This document shows positions 1 through 11,700 of a stretch of 64,000 nt of DNA, piece after piece. Within the stretch, counting starts at the first letter, position 1; each line of letters starts with the position of its first letter. A model generated the notes under the pieces. It ran no database searches. It was not told the origin of the DNA and saw only the letters and a list, made by a program, of their open reading frames with translations. The DNA lies in contig VXAZ01007504.1 of NCBI GenBank assembly GCA_013399875.1, positions 992,025-1,056,024 on the forward strand, given 5' to 3'. This stretch comes from Gymnorhina tibicen. Lineage: Eukaryota; Chordata; Aves; Passeriformes; Artamidae. Made by a program: the position numbers and the translations under genes.

Positions 1-837
1 CCACTACATCATTCCAGTTGACGCTACAAATGCACTGCACAACTGCCTTCAAATCCTGCCAGGAGAGTCTCCAGCACTGTCTGTCTCCATCCTATTGAAC
101 ATATGCTGTCTCTGTAACACGTTTATCAGGACAGAGACTGGCTGATCGTGTGGATATTTCAAGAAGCCTTTAAAAGTCCCCTAAACAGACTGATTAAAAG
201 GCTTTGCACATGGAAAACAGAGCTGCAACCATGGAGGTTTGGATTAGACTGTTGCATGTACCATGCCCCAGTTGTACAGCAGGGAAAAGGAAAAATAAAA
301 GCAGTAGATGAATGTGTAGGGGGCCTAAAACTGTGAAACAGTCTCTATTTTTATGTCAAATGCTGATCAGGCTGTGAACCACCACAAAAAAGCACTGCTA
401 CAAGGTCTCAGAGCCCTGCTGAAGCACATTTGCCAGGACTCAAAACCAGGCTGGTGATCAGCTGTTCTATGGCAACACAGGGCTTTGTGCAAATACAAGA
501 AGCTTTTGCTATGAATATTTCACCAAAAGAAAAGGACACATAGCAGATGAGGAAAAATTTAAACTATTGCCCAAGAGCAGAAACAGTGGGAGAGTTAATG
601 AAATGACAACCATTGAAGTGCGAATATTCCATCCCCTTCCCAACTGTCCAAATAAAATTCATAGAACAGAAATGCTTCTTGTTGGTAAAATACAATGTGA
701 AGACAGAGTACAATCTACTTCATTTGGAGTGCCTGAAATCTCTTGACAAGGATAGAAATGCCACAGCTCCATGTCATGAAGAGATATATTTTCTGCTGAT
801 CTTTTAATACTTGGATTAATTTTTTTTTCTTGGCACA

Positions 838-1548
838 CTTAACATAGTTGTCAGTGACATGAACAGTGGGATTGAGAGCACCCTCAGCAAGTTTGCCAAC
901 AATGCCAAGCTGTGTGGTGTAGTTGACCTGCTGGAAGGAAAGGATGCTATCCAGAGGGATTTTGACAGACTGGAGACTCGGGCCCATGATGGGTTACATC
1001 AAAGGCAACGTGGCCAGCAGATCGAGGGATGAGATTTTTCTCCTCTGCTCCACTCTTGTGATGCCCCACCTGGAGTGCTGTGTCCAGCTCTGGGGGGCCT
1101 GACTTAAGAAGTGCAAGGACCAGGGGAAGGCCATGAAGATGCTTAGAGGGCTGGAGCACCTCTCCTATGAAGACAGGCAGAGAGAACTGGGGTTGAGAGG
1201 AGCCTGGAGAAGAGAAGGCTCCAGCAACACTCCAGTACCTAAAGGGAGCTACAAGAGAGCAGGAAAGGGACTTTTCACAAGGGGTTGTAGTGATAGAACA
1301 AGGGGAAATGGCTTCAAACTGAAAGAGGATAGGTTTAGACTGGATATCAGAAAGAAATCCTTTACAGTGAGGGTGGTGAGACACTGGAACAGGTTTCCTG
1401 GAGAAGCTGTGGGTGTCCGACCTCTGGAAGTGTTCAGTGTCAGGCTGGATGGGCAGCCTGGTCTAGTGGAAGGTGTCCTTGCTCATGGCAGGGGGCATGG
1501 AACTAGAGGATCTCTAAGGTTTCTTCTAACCCAGGTCATTCTATGATT
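838..1548 (+). mobile_element. CR1 LINE fragment, 3' part, internally deleted
   Basis: The plus strand at about 840-990 encodes the end of the CR1 reverse-transcriptase ORF: aspartate, Met-Asn-Ser-Gly-Ile-Glu, Leu-Ser-Lys-Phe-Ala, Leu-Glu-Gly-Lys-Asp-Ala-Ile-Gln-Arg. From about 1000 to 1548 it carries the 3' region of bird CR1, including the stretches around 'ggctggagcacctctcctat' (1149-1168) and 'gagggtggtgag' (1369-1380), and ends in the CR1 tail 'attctatgattt'. At about 990 the sequence jumps from the RT coding part straight to the later 'acatcaaaggcaacgtggcc' region, so I estimate a couple of hundred bases of the consensus are missing. The copy is truncated at its 5' end and cannot move. 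The 137-codon open frame at 1133-1546 is fortuitous CR1 sequence, not a gene. Confidence 0.93.
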
Positions 1549-4382
1549 TTATTAATGCTCTTTCAATCTTAAAACAATGCACTGAGGATAAAAAGGGGTA
1601 AAGGATTATTGTGAGATACCAATGAGAAGAAAATTAGATAATTAAAATAAGATTTTCTTTTAAAAAATGAATATATAAGACAGTATTCCCTTCCCCAAGG
1701 ACTGAATTTATTATTTTCTGTCAAAAGGGTAATATGGAATAAGATGGAAAAACATTATATCCAAATTGGAGACCCAACTAGAAAATTAGATATTTAATTA
1801 ATACATACAGAAATGCATGAACTGTAAAATCTCTGGACTGGAAGAATATTCAGATAAGATTTCACTAGAAAATGAGAAACAGCATTTGAATTGATAAAGT
1901 AGATGCAGTGTTAACATAATGAAGAAGGCACACATTCTAGGAGGAAATCAATTTCTTTCTACAATCTGCTTGGTATCATTGTACTTGAAATTATTTCTAG
2001 CTTATATATTGATATAAAAAAATATAAAAATAGCCATATAAACCCCAATCCCTTTAAGATTAAGATTAATGATTAATATCAAGACTCTTTAAGACTTTAA
2101 GATTAATGTAAGTAAGTTTTAGTCACAAAATACACATGTTAAATTATTGGGGCAGAGAAGCTAAATCCTTGCTGTTCTAAGATGCTAAATCATTTGCAGT
2201 ATGACTAAGAGAAGAACACCAGAGAATTAATATTAGAAGAAAAAAATCCAAGACCTAAGGAATCACAGAAAAAAGCTCTCCATAAAATGTGCAGAGATTT
2301 TTGCTAAATCAGCTTAAGAAGTACAGATTATAAGTAGAATTTGATGGCTTATCTGGAGTAAAGCTTATGATGTTGCAGTAAATGTTTGGCATCCTACGTC
2401 TCAGGGGCTTTCTGTTCAAGTATTTGATGCTGATTATGTGATACAGGTCACTACCTATCTATTCCGGTTTTCCACTCAGTGTTTTGTCCCCACCCTCCTT
2501 TTTCACCACTGTTTTTCTGTATTTTCTTTATTCTTATTTCAGTTGTTTCCTTCCTCCCTGTTTTATTCCAAATATTATCATCAGTTATATCCTTTATTCT
2601 CTTGTTATGTCTACCAGTTCCCCTCTACTTTTTTTCTAGTGTTTTTTTTTCTAACAAATACTTTTCTTTGAGACATTAGGCATCGTGGTTGCTTCATGCC
2701 CCCAGGTGATGTGGATTGGTAGACTGTGGTGGGGTGATAAAATGGTTTTTGTCAAGACACCTGTCTCAGACCAGAAGAGTTCTTCACAGAAATCTGGAAA
2801 AATTGCCTTATTTGAGAAGCCTCAGGTACTCCAAAAACATGGGCATGTGTGAGAGTTTCTGTGCTGGGAAACCTTAGTGTTGTTCATCACAATCTCTACG
2901 TTGAGCTGAAGTACTAAATCCTCTGAAATAAGATAGGCTTCCTCCACTTCTCAATACACTGTTACTGACTGAAGCAGTTTGGTGTAAGCTGAGGAAAGAA
3001 CAAACCACTAACGATTGCTTTGCCCTAAAAATCTGCACTTCTCTTTTCACCCACATCTCCCCTCTCCTGAAACTAGTAAAAAGAAACACTTTAAATATTG
3101 CTGGTAGTTCCAGTCTAACAGTGAGCTTTGTGACAGTCACACGTCTGACAGCATTGAAATGCACAGAGAACACTTAGTCTGACACATCAACAGATGCACA
3201 GCGAGGCTGAAATATTCTGGATGTGCTGAATGTGCTGGGCATAACATTTAGCTGTGCATCTGTGCATGTAGCCACAGCATGTTCCAGTTCATGGCATGTG
3301 CAAAGCCGAGTTTAATTTCACAGGCACAGTCATGAGTTGTCCAGGATTTCTGAATGACAAGCAACCTTCACAGACTATCTTCTGGGCTGCTGAGTGGATG
3401 TGAGTCAGAAGAAGAGTTGGAAAAAAAGAATGTGATGGGTGACCTGTAAAAGCAATTTGTGTCTTTTAGCAGCTGCCGAGCTGGTAGGGACACATCTGCA
3501 GAAACTCTATATACATGGACTGCATTTAAGCATGCTCAGCACCAAGCTCTGCAAGAGGAGCTGAATAATGGCACAAGAAATCTCCAATACCCTTTAAAAA
3601 AGATACTTAGGATTTTTGTGGATGAGTCCATCTGAAAACTGGAAAATATTTAAATGACTATTTTTTAAATTTCTTTCCTCCCTGTCTCCAGTTTGTTACT
3701 AACAGCAAGAGTTCGAATCAGGCAGCAAACTACAGGATAAAGGTGAATGCTAGATTGAGATTGCAGGAGTTTAACATGTAGAGAACCCTGTCCTTTTGTC
3801 TTAGAAAATCTGTGGCTAGTTGGTGTGTTTGCCATAAGAAGCTGTCTGATGTGTTTGTAAACCAGTTAAATAGCAGAGCAGTGAGGTTGCTGGTCAGAGA
3901 GGGGCCTTCTGTCAGCTGCTCAAACTGAGAAGGTCACAGCAAGGGTAGCACTGATCACACGATCCTGTTCACCAGCTCATTCTTGCCTGTGGAGCGGGAG
4001 AGCACTGTGCAGCTAATTTTGTCTGTGACACGGAATTACTGTGACTGGAGGTCCAAGAGGATGGAAATAAGCCAGCCCAAAACTTGATGCCCTCCGTTTG
4101 AGATCTGTGAAAGCAGCACAGGCTGAAGCCAAACTGCTGCACGCTCAGCTGGGACAGTTGTTGTGCGTTTTGACAGGAGATCTGACTTTGTTAGGGAACG
4201 GATGTGGATGCAAAAAGGGCTGTTAGAAAGGTTTTTCCAGCTTCTTGCAATATTCTGTGTGAGTCTTTCCTTTCTCACGCAAGCTATGAAAACAGTAAGA
4301 TGATTTTTGTATAACCATCTGAACACCTGGTGTTTGTCTAAGTTCTGTTTATGATACGCTGGAGAAATGTTATTGAAGTGGG

Positions 4383-4561
4383 TGTTGTAAGACTTCAGCC
4401 AATCACCCTAGGGAGTGGGTGATCACTGACCAATCATCTTATGTAATTACACATATAAGTGGGGATTTATTTAATTAAATATATCACTTTCTTTCTGGAT
4501 ACGAGTGGTTTCATTTCTCTGTCCCTGGTAAATAGCAACAAACGGATGCCAATCCACAACA
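4383..4561 (+). mobile_element. Short LTR-like element (179 bp)
   Basis: The element begins TGTTGT (4383-4388) and ends ACAACA (4556-4561), a perfect 6-bp inverted terminal pair of the TG...CA kind that bounds retroviral LTRs. Inside are two CCAAT boxes (4399-4403 and 4430-4434), a TATA-like TATAAG (4454-4459) and an ATTAAA (4474-4479), in the order expected for U3-R. No internal retroviral sequence flanks it, so it would be a solo LTR. I could not find a matching target-site duplication: the five flanking bases, 'gtggg' and 'gttaa', differ. An old insertion or misjudged ends would explain this. The orientation follows from the CCAAT-TATA order. The assignment rests on structure plus a general resemblance to avian ERV LTRs. 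Confidence 0.6.
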
Positions 4562-6730
4562 GTTAAGAAGAAGCACATGGGTAAAGGTAAAGATATATTT
4601 GCTCATTTCTTTGACTCATGGACAGGCAGTAAGAAAAACTCAAAGAAACAAGAAAAGCTGATACCTCCCAAGGACAGCTGATCATGTGCCATTTCCTAAA
4701 CTGTCCATTCCTCCAATCTGGCACCACAGAAGCAGGACATCCCTATTTGATGCACAGGCATCTGGCATCAGCCATCTTTCTAGCTTATCAACACTGCTGA
4801 TTTTTCACCACCGTTTCGTTCCCTACATCTGTGTTTCTCACAGCTTCTTCCATGCCACTCCTTAGTCCCTTCAGCTCTTCTTTGTTTTCTCCCCCTCCAG
4901 AGGCATTTACCCAAATTTGTTACAAGAACTTGATATTCAGAAGGCACCACTGCTGCTTAAGTCTCACAGAAAGAAAATGGTCTAACCAGTTAATATTAAT
5001 TTCTACTTTTTTTTTTTTCAAAACATAGACATGTTTGATGATTTCCATTTGAGTTCTGGAAGAAAGGAGGAAGGGTATACAATTTGGTCATGCCAAGAGC
5101 CTGGAGAAAGCTGACCTGCAGAGCTCTGCCATGCTTTACAGACCACACCCCAGCTTTGGGTTCCTGGGCTCCTGGTGGCTGGGAGCCTGAGGGCCACTGA
5201 AATGTGGGTAAGCAGAGGAGAGAAGGAGTTGGGTCCAGAGCAACAGAGACACAGCATTCTCAGTCCATCTGCAGCAACAGGATGCAGCCTGATCTGAGTA
5301 TTGCTGAAATAAAAGCTGCCTGCTGCAAAATTTAGATGTGAGCTGCAGCCAGAAGGAACCAGGCAGAGCCTGGGAGTCAGAGAATGAGGGTGGGAGGAGA
5401 AGGGAGATACTGGCTAGGCAAGAAGCCTGTAACAAATGTTTGTATGAGGAGAGCGTCCCAAATTTCTTTTGAGACAGCTAAAGCAATTGAAACATTATTA
5501 GAATGCAGCACAATTTTTAGTACTAAGAGGTGTCCTAAGCCTGCTGTCCTCACATGAGGCTCTGGGGAAGCTCAAAGGCAGGCAGGCTGGGAACTGGGAG
5601 AGAAATGCAGGGGAACTTGTGTACCTGTCTGCCCTATACTATGATTTTGCTTGTGTTTAACACTGCTTTCAAGTTGACTGAATACATTATTTTGACAATT
5701 ATGTACAAAGTAAATTTCTTAAAAAAAAATAACAGTCATAGGTAAGTCTTAAGGAAGGACTAGAAATGACCAGCTGGGAAGTAATAGAAATTAATTTGGT
5801 GTGTAAGTGCCATGCACACCATTGGAAAGCCACAAAACCAGTGCAGAAAGAGCTGTGTGTGCAGCACTGCTGGTAAAGCAATCACATTGGGAATAGAGGA
5901 TAGTGTCTGAATGCTGTGGTGAATATCTTACTAGATAATTCGTGATGAGGGAAACTAGAAACATGGCAGAACCAGGTCTGAACACAAATTGTCCCACTCT
6001 TCCTCCCTGTTCCCCACTCTGTCTCTGATGCCCTCAGAATAAAGTGAAAATGCAACACAACTCTAGTATTTCCCATTCATTTATTTTCCTGTATGAGGAC
6101 AGGGTGCAGCCTATTATTCTAATTCCAGAAAAAAAAAAAGTCCTTCATAAATTTAATGCTCTGGTTTCAGTGCATCCCTCAGCAGAAAGGATGTGGCACA
6201 CCGCAAACAACACCCAGGAACCAGATGCAATGCAAACTGAGCTGCCAGAGTGGCATTCCTTCATCCCTGGAGGGGACACTATTACAAAGTCAAGATAACA
6301 GACTTAAGCAATTAAGATATGCTCTATGCATTAATGGAGAGAAATCTGTGGATTCCTGCAAGCTTGCAGGCACTTAGGGGAGAGCTGCTGCATAGGCTCC
6401 TTTCTCAAGGTAAAGGAAGCACCGGGAAGTACGGCAGTGTAAAAAACCATTCCCAGCTGACATAATGTTACACCACCACTTAAATATCCTGCCTTCTCAT
6501 GCTGACCTAGAGACTCAGCAGAGTCGTGTGCCCACTGATATAACCACGTCAGTTCCTTTTCTCTGAGCAAAATAATGCTTGGGTTTGCCTAAGGGAATGT
6601 AAAATGCTTTGAGAAGCTGTATTTGAAGTTCTTCTCCCCCTCTTTCTCCTGTAGCTTTTGCAATCACCAAGCTTCTGTACTTCTAGAGTCAGATCAGTTT
6701 CAGCCACTGATACACTCTTGCTTTTTTCCT

Positions 6731-6779
6731 CCATATGCTCTTTTCTCCATATGTTGGTTTTTCCCCATATGCTCTTTTC
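6731..6779. repeat. Short duplicated word CCATATGCTCTTTTC
   Basis: The 15-bp word ccatatgctcttttc occurs at 6731-6745 and again at 6765-6779. A third, partial match (ccatatg) lies at 6747-6753. This looks like local slippage in a pyrimidine-rich stretch and I see no function in it. Confidence 0.8.
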
Positions 6780-8200
6780 ATATATAGAGGATGGGTTACA
6801 GAGAGCTCATTGCCTTTGCATGTCCTTCATAACCTCCAACTCTCATCCTGTGATGCCAGGATGTCAAATTTGGCAACTATTACTAAATGCATATTTTTGC
6901 ATATTTAAATTAGTGGAAAACCTAAGATGTTACCTCTGAAAAATGTCAAGAAAGTCTTTAAGTCCTGGTCGAACTAATACAGAAATAGTAGACCATTCCC
7001 AACTTCATTAGTCATGTTATTTCCTGTCTTGCAAGGAATGCCATGTGATTCCCATGATCCCATTGATCCCATGTACAGAAGCAGGAAACCAAGAGGTTGC
7101 CACTGCTCCAGGGAGACTGACAAATATGCTAATATTATGTTAAGCGAGCATTTACTGAGTGAAGAAAGTACATATTTTCAAGGTGCTAAACTGAAATCAA
7201 ATCAGATTTGGCTGAGAAAGATATGACAGCTTGATGATTTACATTAGCAATTGTAATAGTATTTTGCTTTGAAGATGTCTCTCAATATCAGTATTTCTGA
7301 GGTGTCTCATCATATACAACTCAAAAAATTCTTTTCAAATTATTCTAAAAAAAGTTGGTTCTTTTTTTTTTTTTTGGAGGGGCCATTTTAACTGGAGTAT
7401 TTTAAACAATTCAATTTTTCTGACACTCGATGACAAATTCATTTCTCTCCCTGGACATTTCTGAAATAACTGTATATATGATAGTGCAACCTTCACCCAG
7501 TTTGGATTCTGCAACTGATAGGAACTGATAGGAAGGATCACGAGACAATTTTTTGATCAATAAGCATTTTTGCGAACAGTGAGACACAGGACAATCTCTC
7601 TCCAAAAAAAAAAAAAGACTGGTAAAATCCAGAACACAGTCTGAAGAGGACAGGGAGTAGAAAGGAGTCACAAAAACAGTGACAGTATATATTATCTTGC
7701 TATCAGACTGAACAAAAGAAAAATATTACCTTTTGGTGGGAGACTGACTGTAACCTTACTCAACTGCTTCATTTGCAAGTGGAGTACAACCCTGGTGTTA
7801 CAGTAGCTGAGAGTCACTGAGGTAGATTTGTGAGTTCATATAGTCATAAAGGAAAGATTTCTAGGTAGTGGTCTACATTTATGGGAGAGGAAAGAGTCTT
7901 CTCTAAAAAGCAAGTTGTAAACATGTGAGTTTATTCCTGTTGTATTTAAAGGAGCTTCTTATGAACTAGGCACTGTACTGCACATTAAATACAGTTTTAT
8001 CATGGCATATAAATCTAAGAATCAGTGACTGTCATGGTCAGTGGCATAACACTGCTACTATTATGTCAGATTTAGTATCAGAATAAACAACCAAGCTGCA
8101 GCACAAGGAGCCATTAGTGACACTGACTGTGCTGTAGAAAACCTCTGAATCTAATTCAGGAAGTTATTTAAAAACAACGCTATTCCTAGTACTGTACCAC

Positions 8201-8310
8201 CCTATCCTATCCTATCCTATCCTATCCTATCCTATCCTATCCTATCCTATCCTATCCCATCCCATCCCATCCCATCCCATCCCATCCCATCCCATCCCAT
8301 CCTATCCTAG
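8201..8310. repeat. Compound pentanucleotide satellite (CCTAT)11(CCCAT)9
   Basis: Counted directly: eleven CCTAT units (8201-8255), nine CCCAT units (8256-8300), one more CCTAT and a CCTAG (8301-8310), 22 units without interruption. On the minus strand the middle block reads (ATGGG)9, nine GGG tracts with 2-nt spacers. The flanks 'cctagtactgtac' (8185-8197) and 'cctagtgctatac' (8306-8318) resemble each other, so the array may have grown inside a short direct duplication. Confidence 0.98.
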
Positions 8311-8668
8311 TGCTATACATTATTTTCTTGAAACGTCTAAAATTTTTGCAAAACATTCAAATAAGATACCCTAAGACCCACCCCCACCAAAAAAAAAAAA
8401 AAATACGACAGAATTTTTTCAAACAACCAGTTCCTACTGATTGGTGTCAGCTCTGTTGGCTTTGCAAGTTTTAGAGCAAGGTCACTGATACAACCAAAAT
8501 GCCTGGTGTTATTTACAGCATGGATGTAGCTGAAGCCATTGGGAATCACACAATCTTCTGAGTGAGTTCCTTCTCCATGACAACTAATAGTGTTTTAACT
8601 GTTCCCTGAAATATGCAGATGGAGAATGCATTACTGTACCTATCAGAAAGGGCTTATTCAGAGAGTGT

Positions 8669-8720
8669 ATATATCTATATCTATATCTATATCTATATCT
8701 ATATCTATATCTATCTATAT
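8669..8720. repeat. Hexanucleotide microsatellite (ATATCT)n
   Basis: This is a tandem run of ATATCT with a slight break near its end (a CTAT insertion around 8710-8716). It lies about 360 bp beyond the pentanucleotide satellite. It is a simple-sequence repeat with no gene content. Confidence 0.95.
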
Positions 8721-11700
8721 AGCTTTAAAATCTGCTGAGCAGAAACACTTGAAAATAAGACATCAGCCAGGTTTTGGTTCTGTAATTTAAACAATGAGAG
8801 CACTTCTTTTAAAAGAAATGCCAAGCAGCCTACAGTCAAAGGTCTGGCTAAACAGGAAAATATTGACGTGTCTTTCCATAATTCATATATTTCCCTTTCT
8901 TTTTGTGATAGTGGGAGTTAAGCAAATTATTTACCATGAATTATTTAGTCTATGAATTTATAGTTCTATATAAAGGTCCAAAGAAAGATTATTTTATCTT
9001 TGCACTTATTCTTTACTTAATATTTTTTGAGGAACACGTTTATTTTACTATGTCTTGAATACACTCATGAAGAACAGGTGTTTTTTTCTTCTGCAAAAGA
9101 GAAGCAGCACAATATAAACTTACTTTACATTCTATATACAGTCTACTTAAGTGGAGTTTAGTAGTGTGAAGATTGTGTTGAGCCTTTGAACAGAGATAAA
9201 TTTCATCCTAAAAAACTGGTCAGCTTAAAACCACATGGACAGGCCCAGGCTTCTCTGAGAGAATGAAAGCCGTCCAGGACTAAGGCAGCTCAGAACCCCA
9301 ACATGCAAAGGTGCCTTAGTGCAGCTCTTCTTCAGGATCTGTGGTCCTACACTCCTTTTGGGGGTTTCTTTCAGGCACAGTAGCCCAGACCATGAAATTC
9401 CTATCTAATTCATACTCCAGAAACTCCCACATCCCTTGTTCTTCCCAGGTTCTCCAGCAACCTGAGAAAACTTTCTCCACGTTCTATGAAACCTCTGGTG
9501 CTTCTGGCATAAGAGGCCACTGCAGATCAGAGGAGGACACAGGCACCTTCGAATTATCAATGATGGGAGTGAAAACTAGTACAGCTCTTGATGGAGAGGG
9601 TTGACTTGATCCCAGTGATCTTCTAAAACATGGGGCATGAGTCACTTCCCTTTCTGTCTGACAACCTCTGCAGTATTTTGGTCAGGCTATGTTTAGTTTT
9701 GTTACAATATTTTTCCTAAGTGAAACAAGTGTCAGATAAAACATGATTTTTTCAACTGTCAAACAATAATTGAGTTTTCAATTAGACAGTTTCTGCACCT
9801 GTTCTTACAAGGAATGGCATGTAAATGGCATGTAAAAAAAAAGTCTGCATCCTCAGTCAACATAATCTGGCCAGAATTTCTATGGCCATTTCTGATCAAA
9901 ACATTAGTGCATATTCACATTATTTTTGAATGTTTTCTATCTGGTGCCATGGGCAGAGGTTGCCCAGGCTAGGTAAAATAATGTAAAATTTTAAGACTTG
10001 TGCCTTGGTTTATTAAAGACAATTTTTTTTTGTCAATTCTGTCTGTTATCTTAGGGCAGTTCTAGTCTAATTTTTGATTTTTCCTCTGAATATACTTGGA
10101 GGAAAATTATGAGATGCTATACTTTGAGCTTCAGCAATACCTTTGGCTTTTTCAGACTGTATAACAATTTTTTTTTTTTTAAATGATTTATAAACCTTGA
10201 AGCTGCTCTGAGCTCTTAGATTTTGCTCTCTATGCCATTATAATTTTATGGGGCCAGTGGCAGGTTTTATTGATGCCTCTGTCAAATTCAGTTCCTCTCT
10301 CTGACCCTTGAAAGCAGATGCATTTGAAATAAATTAGTATTAGATATTACACAGTCCAGGCAATATAGTTCCTGTCTTCCTTGTGGTAGGGAAAAGTTGT
10401 ATAACCAAGATATGCCTCCTTAACAAAATAAAGAAGTTAGGAAAAGGTCAGTCTAATTACTGGAGTTTAAGCTTTCATTTTATTCCATTACTTTTAAATA
10501 GTGTTATCAGTGTTTTGAATGTCAGATAAGACTTGTGCAAATACTCTGTTCAAAATGGCACTAACCAAGTTAAATTGCCTTAAAATCTCCTTTTTTTCCC
10601 TTTTTTTTTCTTTTATAGCCAGTAGATGAATACTTTGGAAAGAACTGTAAAACAATGGGATAATTTTCTCACCAAGATTCTGTAGAGCAATTTATATAAA
10701 ACAATATTCTGAGACATTTTGAAGCACAAGGGAAATAACTTTAGAATTTAGGAATTTAGGAGACTCCTGCATCCTGTTAGAGGCTGGTATGTATGCTAGA
10801 AGACCATGGGAATAAAGGTGACCTTCTGGAGCTGTTGAATGCCTGTGGAAGATTTGAAGATTGGGAATTAGTGAAGCCTTTTCACAGAGAATAGTGCAAC
10901 AGGAAATGAAATGGCAGCTGCCAGTACAAAGTATGAGAGAGGGGCTGAGAGGCAAAGAATCACCTGAAGGGTGTAAAAGAGGAGTAAAAGGGAGTAAAAG
11001 TTTGTGGGAGGAAATGGCTCCAGCTAATTTTTGGAAGAGCAAAGCTGGCTATACTCATGACAACTGAGATTACCTAAGCACCTGATTTAATCCGGTTTGT
11101 CTGGGGTCTACCTTCTGCCTCTCTGGAGCTGCAGCAGATGAATCCTGCAATATTCTGAAAAACGGAAAGAAGATGATGCATGGATGCTGAGAGGCATCAG
11201 TGAATATTATTGGCTTCTCTTCTTCATTTTGGTTCTCTAACAAAAGATAAAATTCACTTGGGCTACCCTCATTTCTGCCTCGGAAGTTATCAGGGTCGAA
11301 CTGGCAATTCAAAGTGTTTATCATGTCCCTTGGATGGGAGACCTGTAGATGGCAAATATTCCTTTCTGAATGTGGCTTGTAGGTAGGATTTTTCAGAGAA
11401 AAACCAGACAGATCAAAACCAGAGGTCTGGAAGAAAAGAAAAATGACTTTCATTTCGGTCATGTTTTGACTAGAAGAGCTGTGGAACATTTCCGCCTTTA
11501 CCAGAAACACTTCAAAGAGGGAGTATGGACAGACAGATCTGAGATCAGAGAGGCAAGCAATATTAACACCCAGAGGTGTTTCAACCAGGCTGATAGCATT
11601 ATACAGGAGGAGTAGGAGAAGGAGAATTGTCCAGATGTTGTATTTTTGTGTGAAAATTCATACATAACTCATGCAGGGGAAAGCACATCTTTAATATTCA

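Noticed and set aside
947..1384. 145-codon minus-strand open frame.
   Set aside because: It is antisense to the CR1 copy at 838-1548.
8337..8549. Minus-strand frame with Asn-Thr-Arg-His-Phe-Gly-Cys-Ile-Ser, faintly like the missing end of laminin-G 4.
   Set aside because: The rest of the frame does not follow the family sequence, no fitting acceptor/phase-1 join was found, and the resemblance is only a few residues.
11070..11510. 146-codon minus-strand open frame.
   Set aside because: There is no recognisable domain, no splice context matching the gene and ordinary intron-like composition; a frame of this length is expected by chance somewhere in 64 kb.
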